Source: Corylus avellana
Taxonomy: Eukaryota; Streptophyta; Magnoliopsida; Fagales; Betulaceae
DNA: 64,000 nucleotides
Reading direction: 5' to 3'
Assembly (NCBI RefSeq): GCF_901000735.1
Contig: NC_081541.1
Location: 41,199,021 to 41,263,020 of the forward strand
In this document: positions 34,857-46,112 of the stretch, piece after piece
How positions within the stretch are numbered: position 1 is the stretch's first letter
Layout: every line of letters begins with the position of its first letter
Translations under genes and position numbers: made by a program
Notes under the pieces: model-generated
Databases searched by the model: none
What the model was told of the DNA's origin: nothing
What the model saw: the letters and a program-made list of their open reading frames with translations, nothing else

Positions 34857-35380
34857 AATTAAAGGTCTGTTTTTATTTTGTTGTTTCATTGTTTTTTTAA
34901 AGTTCATGTAACCTAAGTCCTTAGTGTCATGAGAAACTAACTATGATCTCTCTGCAAATTGATCTAGCATCCCGTTCACAGTCTTGTTGTTTTCAACTCA
35001 GACAACAAGGCTATCCCTGTAGCTTGGATAATAGCACCACGGTTTGCTAGTTCAGACGTGCATAGATGGATGAGGGCTCTTTACAACAGAGTTCGCACAA
35101 AAGATCCTACGTGGAAGTTGGCTGGGTTCAATGTGGATGATCCGCTAGCTGATGTCCTTACAATCAGGTTGAGTGCTAAATCTACCGCTCAAATTCCAAA
35201 CAGAAAGTGGCTAAGTATATGCTCGAAGAATTATTTTTCTTAGAAAATTATTCCATGGATCTCATTGGCTTATAGAGGTGGCAGTGGGAAGCTGGTTACA
35301 TGACAACTTGATTAGTTTGTTTCAAAGTACTTGATTCAGTTTTATCTTAAATGGAGCCACAAGATCTAAAGCAATATTAA
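34857..35380 (+). pseudogene. second copy of the SWIM-gene exon 3 region
   Basis: Homologous to 12589-13122: it starts inside exon 2 ('ggagcaaacaaattaaag'), includes the intron and the 200-bp exon (34968-35167, with AG before and GT after), and continues to 'agatctaaagcaatatt'. It reads HRWMRALYNRVRTKDPTWKL and VDDPLADVLTIR, closer to the intact family than the copy at 12713. No other exons are present. Confidence 0.85.
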
Positions 35381-35387
35381 TAAATAA

Positions 35388-35978
35388 ACCATGGGTAGCA
35401 AATGGTATACAGCTTGACTTGATATTGCTTGAGAATCAACTTCCTTTTCCTATCCTTGAGAAATTATATAAGTTTGCTGATCCCGACTATTGCAAAGTAA
35501 AAAATGGAAACAAGATCAGAGAGGTTACATTTTTGGAGCTTTCCTACAATTACTTTTCTCCTAAAGTTATGCGGCCGCCAGATTTGTTCAACATCAAGGA
35601 AGTAAAATACTTCACAGATTTGATAAGATCTTTTTTCTGTTCAAAGCTTGATGCCGCAGGATTGGAATTCAAGGAAGTTAATGGTATTAGTCGATATTCT
35701 GCCACAAAGCTTGATGAAGCAGGATTGAAATTCAAAAGGGTTAAAAAAAAAAAAAAAAAAAAAAAAAGGTTTACTTCAAATCAAATTCTCTGAGAAAGGG
35801 TGCTTTGGACACCTTCCTTTCGATCGTTCATGCCGCCTTACTTGCTTACCATGCTTGAAATGCTTTCCTTGCCTGGAGAGTAGGCAACATATCTTGGAAG
35901 TGCCACAACTTTTGATAGACCATGATACTGAAGCTCATTTTCGAAACCTCATGGCCCTCGAGCAGTGCCATCGGATCC
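35388..35978 (+). pseudogene. DUF247 middle fragment, plus strand
   Basis: Begins at DLILLENQLPFPILEKLY and continues LDAAGLEFKEVNGISRYSAT and SATKLDEAGLKFKRV. A run of about 27 A at 35741-35767 breaks the frame. The homology then resumes in frame-shifted form with CRLTCLPCLKCFPCLE and FRNLMALEQCH before stopping at 35978. The N-terminal third and the C-terminal membrane region are missing. It follows the SWIM-gene piece directly, and its orientation is opposite to all intact DUF247 genes here. Confidence 0.85.
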
Positions 35979-36138
35979 TATAAATTATTGGCACGAACAT
36001 AAAAATAAAAAAAATAAATAAAAATAAAAAAATTGACCAATAGTCAAGATAGTTTGACATGGCTGTAATAATGGCCCGCAAATTAACAAGCTAATTAATT
36101 TAGTATAACCATCGGATCATGAAATAAAAGCTGTTAAA

Positions 36139-36139
36139 G

Positions 36140-36190
<51 letters not shown>
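36139..36190. repeat. (CT)n(TA)n microsatellite
   Basis: Compound repeat, shorter in the duplicate at 42430-42465. Confidence 0.9.
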
Positions 36191-36191
<1 letters not shown>

Positions 36192-36610
36192 TTCCAAAAA
36201 CAAACCTGAAAAGGGATTTTATTTTTAAATAAATTAAAAATATGCGACAATCGAACGATTGAAGTTTTCATTGAACGTCCAAGCTAGTTCACGAACGTTC
36301 TATGTTTCCATCGATTGATCGAACTTGGAACATAACGATCTAAGTTTTCACCGAATGTTCGATTTTGTCTAGACAGCTTTTTTAAAAGACAACATTTTTA
36401 AATCTAGCAGCGTAGGTTGTCCTATTTAAAGGGCTAAGGATGAGATACTAGAACCATTTTTACCTTCTTCATATATAGCCCTATCAACCCATGGAAGTTT
36501 TATATATGCATGATCATTAATGTGGTAAAATAAATATAAACATTACGTTAATTTACAAATAATGATAAGAAGGGGTTGAACTAGAGTCTCACAACCAAAA
36601 GAGAAGAAGA

Positions 36611-37894
36611 CACTACAAAAAAACAATCAATTTCTAACGTGGCTACAGTACACGATTTTTTGCCACCTTACTAATTATTGCCACGTCAGTAAATATTTTT
36701 CTGACGTGGCCAAAAATATCACGTCAGAAAATCTGACATGTGAAAATAGCACGTTAGAAATTTTGACGTGTGAAAATAGCACGTCAAAAATTTTCGGACA
36801 TGCTATTTTCACACATCAGAAATTTTCCAACATGCTATTTAGCATGTCAGAAATTTCTGACGTGTTAAATGTTGGTACGTCACTAAAAAAATGAGCGGGA
36901 TATTCAACTTTTTCCCTCTTCTTTCCCTCTTATATATTATGTATTCTTTCATTTTTCTTTTATTTCCCTACACTCTCTCTCATCTCTCAATCTTCCTCTT
37001 CTCTCTGCACAACTGGCCAACTCCCTCTAGAGGGAAGAAGAAAAAGAAAAGGAGAAGCGAAAAATAAGAGAAGCAGCAGAAGAAGAAGAAGAAAAAGAAA
37101 AGGAGAAGAGAAGAAGAAGAGAAGCAGGAGAAAAAAAAAAGAGGAGAAGATACGAAGATTTTTTGGGGTTTTTGAAGATTTTTTTGGGTTTGACGTTTGG
37201 GTTTTTGATTTTTCAGGTTGATTTTTTGATTTGAGTTTATGATTTTTTTGATTTGGGTTTTAGATTTTTTGAAGATTTTTTGGGTTTGGGTTTTTGAAAA
37301 TTAATGGAGAAAAGAAGAGAGGGAGAGCTGGCCGGAGAAACAAAAATGGAGAAAAGAAGAGAGAGAGAGAGAGAGAGAGAGTGAGAAAATGGAGAGGGAG
37401 AGCTGGAGAAACGAAATTGGTGAAAAAAAATTTAAAAAAAATTATTTTAATTGAAAAATAATTTAAATTAATAAATTTTTTAATTGAAAAAAAAATTTCC
37501 AGAAAAAATTTAAAAAAATAATTCTTTTTTTAATAATTTTTTAAAATTTACTGACGTGTTAATTTTAGCACGTCAGAAAATTTTATGACATGCCACTCCT
37601 GTCACGTCAGAAAAATTTCTTGAAGTGTCAATTTCTGACACGTCAGTAATTTTTTGACGTGTTAGAAAATGACTAGTCAGGAAATTTTTTTGACGTGCCA
37701 CTTTTTGACACGTCAATAATTTTTGACGTGTTAAAAGTGACATGTCAAAAAATTTCTGTTTTTGACACTCAAAATTTTAACGCTCGACACACGTCAATAA
37801 TGACACGCTAGTAAATTTTACTGATGTGTCAGATCACCTAACACATCAAAAATTGCCTATCAAGAAAAAAAAAAAAAAAACATTTTTTGTAGTG
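36611..37894. mobile_element. non-autonomous CACTA element, family I
   Basis: Ends CACTACAAAAAAA and (reverse complement) CACTACAAAAAATG, flanked by AGA on both sides (36608-36610, 37895-37897), which fits the 3-bp target duplication of CACTA transposons. Both subterminal regions carry many short repeats TGACGTG/CACGTCA in both orientations, as expected for transposase-binding subterminal repeats. The centre is purine-rich (gaagaaaaag-type) low complexity without a transposase frame, so mobility would depend on another copy. Confidence 0.88.
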
Positions 37895-38523
37895 AGAATC
37901 GCACATCAAAGAAAACATATGTTTTTTCATTAATCTTAATCTCTTCATAGGAGTACAAAAGTTCACTTAAATAGGCACGGACAAAAAATCCCAACCCTAA
38001 TTTGATTGACTTTGTGCTAAATTCATTATTGAATTATAAAATAATACAACTCTTAATCGCACATCAAAGAAAACATATGTTTTTTCATTAATCTTAATCT
38101 CTCTTCATAGGAGTACAAAAGTTCACTTAAATAGGCACGGACAAAAAATCCCAACCCTAATTTGATTGACTTTGTGCTAAATTCATTATTAAATTATAAA
38201 ATAATACAACTCTTAAAAATACTAATGACCTCAATAATTAATAAAACCTAAATAAATCTAAAGAAAAAAAATATATTATTTTCTCATCTTGCATCATTTA
38301 CAATATAAAAGGTCCATATTTATAGGGAGGTGAAAATAATACAAAATGACAAGGGAGATCAAATCAAATCTAATTAAAGGAGATTACCCTGTACCCTATA
38401 ATATATTCTAACAGCAGATCACATATTTGAGGATATGAAAACTATCGACTAGAAGAAATGGTCTCACTTTTATGATTGCTGCAATTATTTACGCCCACCC
38501 TTCAATACCATCATTATAAGTTC

Positions 38524-38943
38524 GGGAAAATTACACTTTAGCCCCCAAAGTTTGGGATGATTTTCAATTCGATCACCAATATTTCAATTTTTGCAATGTA
38601 TCCCCTCCCCCCAAACTTGCAAATTTTTTTCAATTCGACCAATTTCATCCCAAAATTTCCATATTACCCCTAATTTTTTATTAAAAAAAAAAAAATGGGG
38701 GTGCAAAAATGGCCAGATGGCCAAAGGGATGGCTACGCCACCCTGAATATTTTTTTAATTTTTTTTTTTTATAAAAAATAAAAAAATAAATTAGGGGCAA
38801 TATGGGAATTTTAGGATGATATTGGTCAAATTGAAAAAAAATTTGCAAGTTTGGAAGGGTGCATTGCACAAATTGAAAAAATTTGGAGGTCGAATTGAAA
38901 ATCGTTCCAAACTTTTGAGAGGGGGTTAAAGTGTACTTTTCCC
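38524..38943. mobile_element. 420-bp fold-back MITE
   Basis: The arms 'gggaaaattacactttagcc' and (reverse complement of the right end) 'gggaaaagtacactttaacc' continue for well over 100 bp with imperfect pairing. The centre holds 'ggccagatggccaaagggat'. Frames across it are low-complexity and not proteins. Confidence 0.8.
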
Positions 38944-39087
38944 TATAAGTTTTGTTTACTGTTAAAATTTTACATTTATGGCTTGTCCATCTTTCTGATA
39001 GCATACTCATTTATTTGGTCTTCTAATTTGTTTTCCCAAATAGTTGTTTTTTTTTCTTTTTTTCTTTTTTTTTTTTTTTATGTTCTC

Positions 39088-39206
39088 AAGGAATAATTTA
39101 ATTGGTTGGAGACCACGCCTTATTAAACAGAGGTCACTTGTTCGAATTTCGTAGCCTCTCATTTTTTCTCCCTTGTGGCATGTGCGAACATGTAAAAAAA
39201 AAAAAT
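39088..39206 (+). mobile_element. short SINE-like element with poly-A tail
   Basis: A-box-like 'taatttaattggttggagac', B-box-like 'ttgttcgaatttc' about 45 bases later, and a terminal run of 12 A at 39194-39205. The layout is that of a tRNA-derived SINE. Repeated at 45468-45586 in the duplicate. Confidence 0.55.
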
Positions 39207-39551
39207 TGATTTTGAACACCATAAGCATCTTTCATGAACAAAAATTGCCAAACTCTATCCCGAATCCTCAAGCCCAGTACTGGTTACTTTGTTATAATTT
39301 AATTTGCTCCAATTCAAAAATTGACAAAATGGTGCGCTAGCTGGATCACAAGCATGTACAGAAGTCAATTAAACAAATATGTTGATATTGATGCCCCTGT
39401 CAATTTATGCCCACGTAGAAAATAATGATTAAATTTTAAAGCAAACTATGATAACTGATCATCATAAAACTCTATTGGATGAAATACAGAGACTCAACGG
39501 ATCGGATGCTAAAACAAACAAACAATTCCCACAAATTTTATTGCTGAAATA

Positions 39552-39651
39552 NNNNNNNNNNNNNNNNNNNNNNNNNNNNNNNNNNNNNNNNNNNNNNNNN
39601 NNNNNNNNNNNNNNNNNNNNNNNNNNNNNNNNNNNNNNNNNNNNNNNNNNN
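39552..39651. other. assembly gap (100 N)
   Basis: Exactly 100 N at the end of repeat B1. What follows is unrelated to what follows in copy B2. Confidence 0.98.
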
Positions 39652-40159
39652 TTTTTCTTTGTATCTGCTGTCTCTTTAAGTTGTCGATTTGGGATTCTAA
39701 TAGTCAAATTTTTGATGTATTATGATTTTTATGGGAATTAGGGATTTTAAATTCAGCAAAGTTTTCTCTACTTTTAGGGTGTAGTTGGTTTGTTGAATGC
39801 AACAATCACAATTTTGAAGAATCTCCGTGGTTGTCCTAGAGTGTTCTTTCAAATTTAATTCAGTTTTGATTTCACTGTGCAGTTTGTTCATATTAACATT
39901 TAGTACTGAATTATTATTGCAGAATTAAGTGGATCGGAATACCTATTATTTTATTTTATTGTTTTTCCTTATCCTTTATTAGCATGTTCCTTTGTTTTTC
40001 CTCTTCATTGGTAGTGCCAAAATAGTCTGCTTTACTATCCAAAATTACTCGTCGAGATTGATGCCATTTTTTGAATTTTAATTGTCTTATGTAAGTTCTT
40101 TGGAAAAGTTGTATATATACCATTGTGGAAGAAACATGATGATCTTCTGGAGTCCGGAA
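39652..40159. other. unassigned sequence after the gap
   Basis: AT-rich. I see no gene, promoter or repeat family here. It could be the interior of the element ending at 41956. Confidence 0.4.
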
Positions 40160-41956
40160 TATACCTTAATTAGGGGCGCGCTTGCCAGCCAGACACCGTT
40201 AATTAAGGGCGCCTAGCTGGTAGGGGCCCCTAATTATTGGCGCTTGCTTTCCAGGCGCACTTAATTAAGGGCGCCTGAATAGCAGGCACATCGAAATTAT
40301 TTTTAGTTATATAGGGGAATTAGTTGCTCAAACATTAAGTTATATAAAAATAACTTAAACACAATAAATGATAAAAGATAAAGGAAGAACAACATAAAAT
40401 TTGAAATTCTAATGTTGGCTTATCTTTTATCCTTTATCTTTTATCCTTTAATGTTGGCTTATATAACTTAAACACAATAAAAATTATTTTATGTTGTTCT
40501 TCTTTTATCTTTTATCCTTTTATAGGGGAACTAGCTACTCAAACACAATTCATTATTGTTGACTTAAGAACATATATATGATTGCATAATATACATTTGC
40601 ATCTATTTATATATTGGTGAGAATGAATTAACCAATGAAGATGAGCTTGCAGCTGATGCAAAAGGCGACCATTGTGGATCATCACAAAGTATGTGTAGAT
40701 CTTCATATCTTAGTCAATTGTAATATAATCTAATTATATATAGGTTTGAACTTTCAAAATAGTTAGATATGGGTTTGTAATTTAATATTTTTTTTTTTTG
40801 GTTTTATCATTTGCAGGTAATCGTTAAGTGACGTACGTATACTTGACCTGTTAGGTTGGGTACATATTTGATGCCAAATGCTAAGCGAACTCGTTGATAT
40901 ATTTTATTTCATATGTTATATACAATTTTTGTGAACTCTTTTAAGAGGTGGTACACTTTGTGTTTATGATATCGTTTTGGCTATTTTATTTCATATGTAT
41001 GGTACAATTTTTGTTAAGTCTTTAAGATGTGGTACGTACATTTTGTGTTTATGATATCATCATTTTGGATTTAAATGTCTTATGAGATATGAGATTGTAT
41101 ATATGGATTAGATATGTATTGTGAGATATATATGTATAAGATTGATGAATGGAGAAAATATTTATGGATTAATCCAATATTTATGGAGAAAATATGCAAT
41201 ACAATATTGTAATGCATATTGTATATCAAGAGAAAATAAAAAATATATATGGATTGCATTGGAAAATATTTTATCTATATATTAATTATTGGAGGCACTT
41301 CGCAGTGTGGAAGTGCTCCCATATAGAAATAGAGGCCCTTTATACGCAAGCGCCCTCATTTATGAAAGGGGGCGCTTGCCCACCTGAGCACCCCCTTTTT
41401 AGAATGAGGGCGCTTCCTAAAAGGGGGCACTTCCTAGGCAAGCGCCCCCATTTAAAAAAAGGGTTGCTTGCCTAGGAAGCGTCCTTATTTTAAAAAGGGG
41501 GCGCTTGCCTAGGAAGTGCCCTCATTCTAAAAAGGGGGCGCTTGATTAGGAAGCACCCCCTTTTTTAAATGGGAGCGCTTGCCTAGGAAGTGCCCCCTTT
41601 TAAAAACGGGGGCGCTTGCCTAGGAAGCGCCCCGATTTAAAAAAGGGGGCGCTTGCCTAGGAAGCGCCCCCATTTAAAAAAAGAGAGCGCTTGCCTAGGA
41701 AGCGTCCCCATTTAAAAAATGGGGCGTTTTTCACAACTAAGCACCCCCTTTTAAAAAAGGGGGCGCTTTGTTTCAAATGTCCCATTTTCGAGGCATTTTT
41801 TCGTAAAAAAACGTCTCAATCTTAAATTCTAGTCGCCATAAAAACCGACGTGTCCCAAGTGCCCCTAATCAAGCATTGTGAAATCAATAGAGATGTTTTT
41901 TTAGCCAAAAATGCCCCAAATAACCATGTTACTAAACCTTATTTTTTTTGTGGTGA
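40160..41956. mobile_element. right part of a CACTA-like element, family III
   Basis: The right tip reads '...tttttttttgtggtg' at 41956, i.e. CACCACAAAAAAAA in reverse complement, a variant of the CACTA terminus. It sits exactly where DUF247 relic homology resumes (41957). Inside are GC-rich palindromic subterminal repeats (40175-40290 and 41335-41775) and an inverted repeat built of 'gataaaagataaagg' at about 40365-40520. The left end is not found; it may lie in or beyond the gap. No transposase frame was recognised. Confidence 0.6.
41335..41775. repeat. about 36-bp palindromic GC-rich array, around 11 units
   Basis: Repeating core GGGGGCGCTTGCCTAGGAAG then CGCCCCCATTTAAAAAA, with variants. 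Each unit contains two inverted halves (GGGGGCGCTT / AAGCGCCCCC), so the array is both tandem and palindromic. Base composition is far above the surrounding AT-rich DNA. Confidence 0.9.
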
Positions 41957-42235
41957 GATTTGATAAGATCTTTTTTCTGTTCAAAGCTTGATGCCGCAGG
42001 ATTGGAATTCAAAGAAGTTAATGGTATTAGTCGATGTTCTGCCACAAAGCTTGATGAAGCAGGATTGAAATTCAAAAGGGTTAAAAAAAAAAAAGGTTTA
42101 CTTCAAATCAAATTCTCTGAGAAAGGCCAGGTGCTTTGGAGACCTTCCTTTCGATCGTTCATGCCGCCTTACTTGCTTACCATGCTTGAAATGCTTTCCT
42201 TGCCTGGAGAGTAGGCAACATATCTTGGAAGTCCC
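41957..42235 (+). pseudogene. DUF247 middle fragment, second copy
   Basis: Duplicate of 35619-35900: LDAAGLEFKEVNGISRCSAT, SATKLDEAGLKFKRV, a shorter A run (12), then the Cys-rich segment in a shifted frame. It is cut by the 66-N gap at 42236. The upstream part seen in the first copy (LLENQLPFP...) is absent, replaced by the CACTA-like end. Confidence 0.85.
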
Positions 42236-42301
42236 NNNNNNNNNNNNNNNNNNNNNNNNNNNNNNNNNNNNNNNNNNNNNNNNNNNNNNNNNNNNNNNNN
42301 N
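42236..42301. other. assembly gap (66 N)
   Basis: N run inside the DUF247 relic copy. A sized gap rather than the 100-N placeholder. Confidence 0.98.
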
Positions 42302-42429
42302 ATAAAAATAAAAAAAATAAAAAAATTGACCAATAGTCAAGATAGTTTGACATGGCTGTAATGGCCCGCAAATTAACAAGCTAATTAATTTAGTATAACC
42401 ATCGGATCATGTAATAAAAGCTGTTAAAG

Positions 42430-42465
<36 letters not shown>

Positions 42466-43268
42466 TTCCATAAACAAACCTGAAAAGGGATTTTATTTTA
42501 AAATAAATTAAAAATATGCGACAATCGAACGATTGAAGTTTTCATTGAACGTCCAAGTTCACGAACGTTCTATGTTTCCATCGATTGATCGAACTTGGAA
42601 CATAACGATCGATCTAAGTTTTCACCGAATGTTCGATTTTGTCTAGACAGCTTTTTTAAAAGACAACATTTTTAAATCTAGCAGTGTAGGTTGTCCTATT
42701 TAAAGGGCTAAGGATGAGATACTAGAACCATTTTTACCTTCTTCATAGCCCTATCAACCCATGGAAGTTTTATATATGCATGATCATTTTGGTAAAATAA
42801 ATATAAACATTACGTTAATTTACAAATAATGATAAGAAGGGGTTGAACTAGAGTCTCACAACCGAAAGAGAAGAAGACACTACAAAAAAACAATTAATTT
42901 CTAACGTGGCTACAGTACACGATTTTTTGCCCCGTTACTAATTATTGCCACATCAGTAAATATTTTTCTGACGTGACCAAAAATACCAAGTCATAAATTC
43001 TGACATGTGAAAATAGCACGTTAGAAATTTCTGACATGGTATTCTAACATGTCAAAAATTTCTGACATGTGAAAATAGCACGTCAAAAATTTTCTGACAT
43101 GCTATTTTCACACATCAGAAATTTTCCAACATGCTATTTACACATGTCAAAAATTTCTGACGTGTTAAATGTTGGTACGTTACTAAAAAAATGAGCGGGA
43201 TATTCAACTTTTTTCCTCTTCTTTCCCTCTTATATATTATTTATTCTTTTCTTTTTCTTTTATTTCCC

Positions 43269-43377
43269 NNNNNNNNNNNNNNNNNNNNNNNNNNNNNNNN
43301 NNNNNNNNNNNNNNNNNNNNNNNNNNNNNNNNNNNNNNNNNNNNNNNNNNNNNNNNNNNNNNNNNNNNNNNNNNNNN
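43269..43377. other. assembly gap (109 N)
   Basis: N run in the purine-rich centre of the CACTA element. Confidence 0.98.
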
Positions 43378-43584
43378 AGAAGAAAAGCAGAAGAAGGAGA
43401 AAAAGAAAAGGAGAAGAGAAGAAGAAGGGAAGCAGAAGAAAAAAAAAAAAAGAGAAGAGAAGATACGAAGATTTTTTGGGGTTTTTGAAGATTTTTTTGG
43501 GTTTGACGTTTGGGTTTCTGATTTTTCAGGTTGATTTTTTTATTTGAGTTTATGATTTTTTGATTTGGGTTTTAGAATTTTTGA

Positions 43585-43700
43585 NNNNNNNNNNNNNNNN
43601 NNNNNNNNNNNNNNNNNNNNNNNNNNNNNNNNNNNNNNNNNNNNNNNNNNNNNNNNNNNNNNNNNNNNNNNNNNNNNNNNNNNNNNNNNNNNNNNNNNNN
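43585..43700. other. assembly gap (116 N)
   Basis: N run in the centre of the CACTA element. Confidence 0.98.
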
Positions 43701-44903
43701 AAAGAAGAGAGGGAGAGCGGGCCGGAGAAACAAAAATGGAGAAAAGAAGAGAGAGAGAGAGAGAGTGAGAAAATGGAGAGGGAGAGCTGGAGAAACGAAA
43801 TTGGTGAAAAAAAATTTAAAAAAATTTATTTTAATTGAAAAATAATTTAAATTAATAAATTTTTTAATTGAAAAAAAAAATTCCAGAAAAAATTTAAAAA
43901 AAGAATTTTTTTTTTAATAATTTTTTAAAATTTACTGACGTGTTAATTTTAGCACGTCATAAAATTTTATGACATGCCACTCCTGTCACATCAGAAAAAT
44001 TTCCTGAAGTGTCAATTTCTGACACGTCAGTAATTTTTTGACGTGTTAGAAAATGACTAGTCAGGAAATTTTTTTGACGTGCCACTTTTTGACACGTAAA
44101 TAATTTTTGACGTGTTAAAAGTGACACGTCAAAAAAATTTTGTTTTTGACACCCAAAATTTTAACGCTCGACACACGTCAATAATGACACGTCAGTAAAT
44201 TTTACTGATATGTCAGACCACCTAACACGTCAAAAATTGCCTATCAAGAAAAAAAAAACATTTTTTGTAGTGAGAATCGCACATCAAAGAAAACATATGT
44301 TTTTTCATTAATCTTAATCTCTCTTCATAAGAGTACAAAAGTTCACTTAAATAGGCACGGACAAAAAATCCCAACCCTAATTTGATTGACTTTGTGCTAA
44401 ATTCATTATTGAATTATAAAATAATACAACTCTTAATCGCACATCAAAGAAAACATATGTTTTTTCATTAATCTTAATCTCTCTTCATAGGAGTACAAAA
44501 GTTCACTTAAATAGGCACGGACAAAAAATCCCAACCCTAATTTGATTGACTTTGTGCTAAATTCATTATTAAATTATAAAATAATACAACTCTTAAAAAT
44601 ACTAATGACCTCAATAATTAATAAAACCTAAATAAATCTAAAGAAAAAAAATATATTATTTTCTCATCTTGCATCATTTACAATATAAAAGGTCCATATT
44701 TATAGGGAGGTGAAAATAATACAAAATGACAAGGGAGATCAAATCAAATCTAATTAAAGGAGATTACCCTGTACCCTATAATATATTCTAACAGCAGATC
44801 ACATATTTGAGGATATGAAAACTATCGACTAGAAGAAATGGTCTCACTTTTATGATTGCTGCAATTATTTACGCCCACCCTTCAATACCATCATTATAAG
44901 TTC

Positions 44904-45323
44904 GGGAAAATTACACTTTAGCCCCCAAAGTTTGGGATGATTTTCAATTCGATCACCAATATTTCAATTTTTGCAATGTATCCCCTCCCCCCAAACTTGC
45001 AAATTTTTTTCAATTCGACCAATTTCATCCCAAAATTTCCATATTACCCCTAATTTTTTATTAAAAAAAAAAAAATGGGGGTGCAAAAATGGCCAGATGG
45101 CCAAAGGGATGGCTACGCCACCCTGAATATTTTTTTAATTTTTTTTTTTTATAAAAAATAAAAAAATAAATTAGGGGCAATATGGGAATTTTAGGATGAT
45201 ATTGGTCAAATTGAAAAAAAATTTGCAAGTTTGGAAGGGTGCATTGCACAAATTGAAAAAATTTGGAGGTCGAATTGAAAATCGTTCCAAACTTTTGAGA
45301 GGGGGTTAAAGTGTACTTTTCCC
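44904..45323. mobile_element. 420-bp fold-back MITE, second copy
   Basis: Duplicate of 38524-38943 at an offset of 6380, apparently without differences. Confidence 0.8.
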
Positions 45324-45467
45324 TATAAGTTTTGTTTACTGTTAAAATTTTACATTTATGGCTTGTCCATCTTTCTGATAGCATACTCATTTATTTGGTC
45401 TTCTAATTTGTTTTCCCAAATAGTTGTTTTTTTTTCTTTTTTTCTTTTTTTTTTTTTTTATGTTCTC

Positions 45468-45586
45468 AAGGAATAATTTAATTGGTTGGAGACCACGCCT
45501 TATTAAACAGAGGTCACTTGTTCGAATTTCGTAGCCTCTCATTTTTTCTCCCTTGTGGCATGTGCGAACATGTAAAAAAAAAAAAT
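45468..45586 (+). mobile_element. SINE-like element, second copy
   Basis: Duplicate of 39088-39206 within the long repeat. Confidence 0.55.
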
Positions 45587-46112
45587 TGATTTTGAACACC
45601 ATAAGCATCTTTCATGAACAAAAATTGCCAAACTCTATCCCGAATCCTCAAGCCCAGTACTGGTTACTTTGTTATAATTTAATTTGCTCCAATTCAAAAA
45701 TTGACAAAATGGTGCGCTAGCTGGATCACAAGCATGTACAGAAGTCAATTAAACAAATATGTTGATATTGATGCCCCTGTCAATTTATGCCCACGTAGAA
45801 AATAATGATTAATTTTAAAGCAAACTATGATAACTGATCATCATAAAACTCTATTGGATGAAATACAGAGACTCAACGGATCGGATGCTAAAACAAACAA
45901 ACAATTCCCACAAATTTTATTGCTGAAATATCATAAACCACTTACAAAGTTGAAGATTACAAACCATGCTTATATTAATTAAGACGAGGAGGATATATAT
46001 CAGAAGCTAAGCATGATTACAAAGTTGAGATGCCATGCATCCATTGCATGCAACTAAAAGCAAAGCACTCCAACGAACACTAATTATAACACATGTAGTA
46101 CTTCAATTCGAT

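Larger units (their letters stand above)
35619..39551. repeat. long direct repeat, copy B1 (about 3.9 kb)
   Basis: Corresponds to 41957-45930 with an offset of 6340 at the left, 6379 at the right. The right two thirds look almost identical (a 1-bp difference near 39432). The left third differs by scattered substitutions, indels and microsatellite lengths. It ends at the 100-N gap at 39552, just inside the DUF247 3' flank. Confidence 0.9.
42878..44272. mobile_element. non-autonomous CACTA element, family I, second copy
   Basis: Duplicate of 36611-37894 with the same AGA flanks (42875-42877, 44273-44275), so it arrived by duplication of the whole segment, not by a new insertion. Gaps of 109 N and 116 N lie in its purine-rich centre. 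Confidence 0.88.
41957..45930. repeat. long direct repeat, copy B2
   Basis: Second copy of 35619-39551. It contains three N gaps within polypurine or simple-sequence parts, and unlike B1 it runs on without a break into the 3' flank of gene B. Confidence 0.9.

Noticed and set aside
38681..39228. Minus-strand frames of 109 and 73 aa, repeated at 45061-45608
   Set aside because: They lie across the fold-back MITE and the SINE-like element and translate poly-A/T runs.
41194..41475. 93-aa frame over the GC-rich array
   Set aside because: It only translates the first array units; periodic low-complexity text without family resemblance.
41335..41775. CRISPR-like array
   Set aside because: Units are contiguous palindromes with no unique spacers, and the sequence is plant nuclear DNA.
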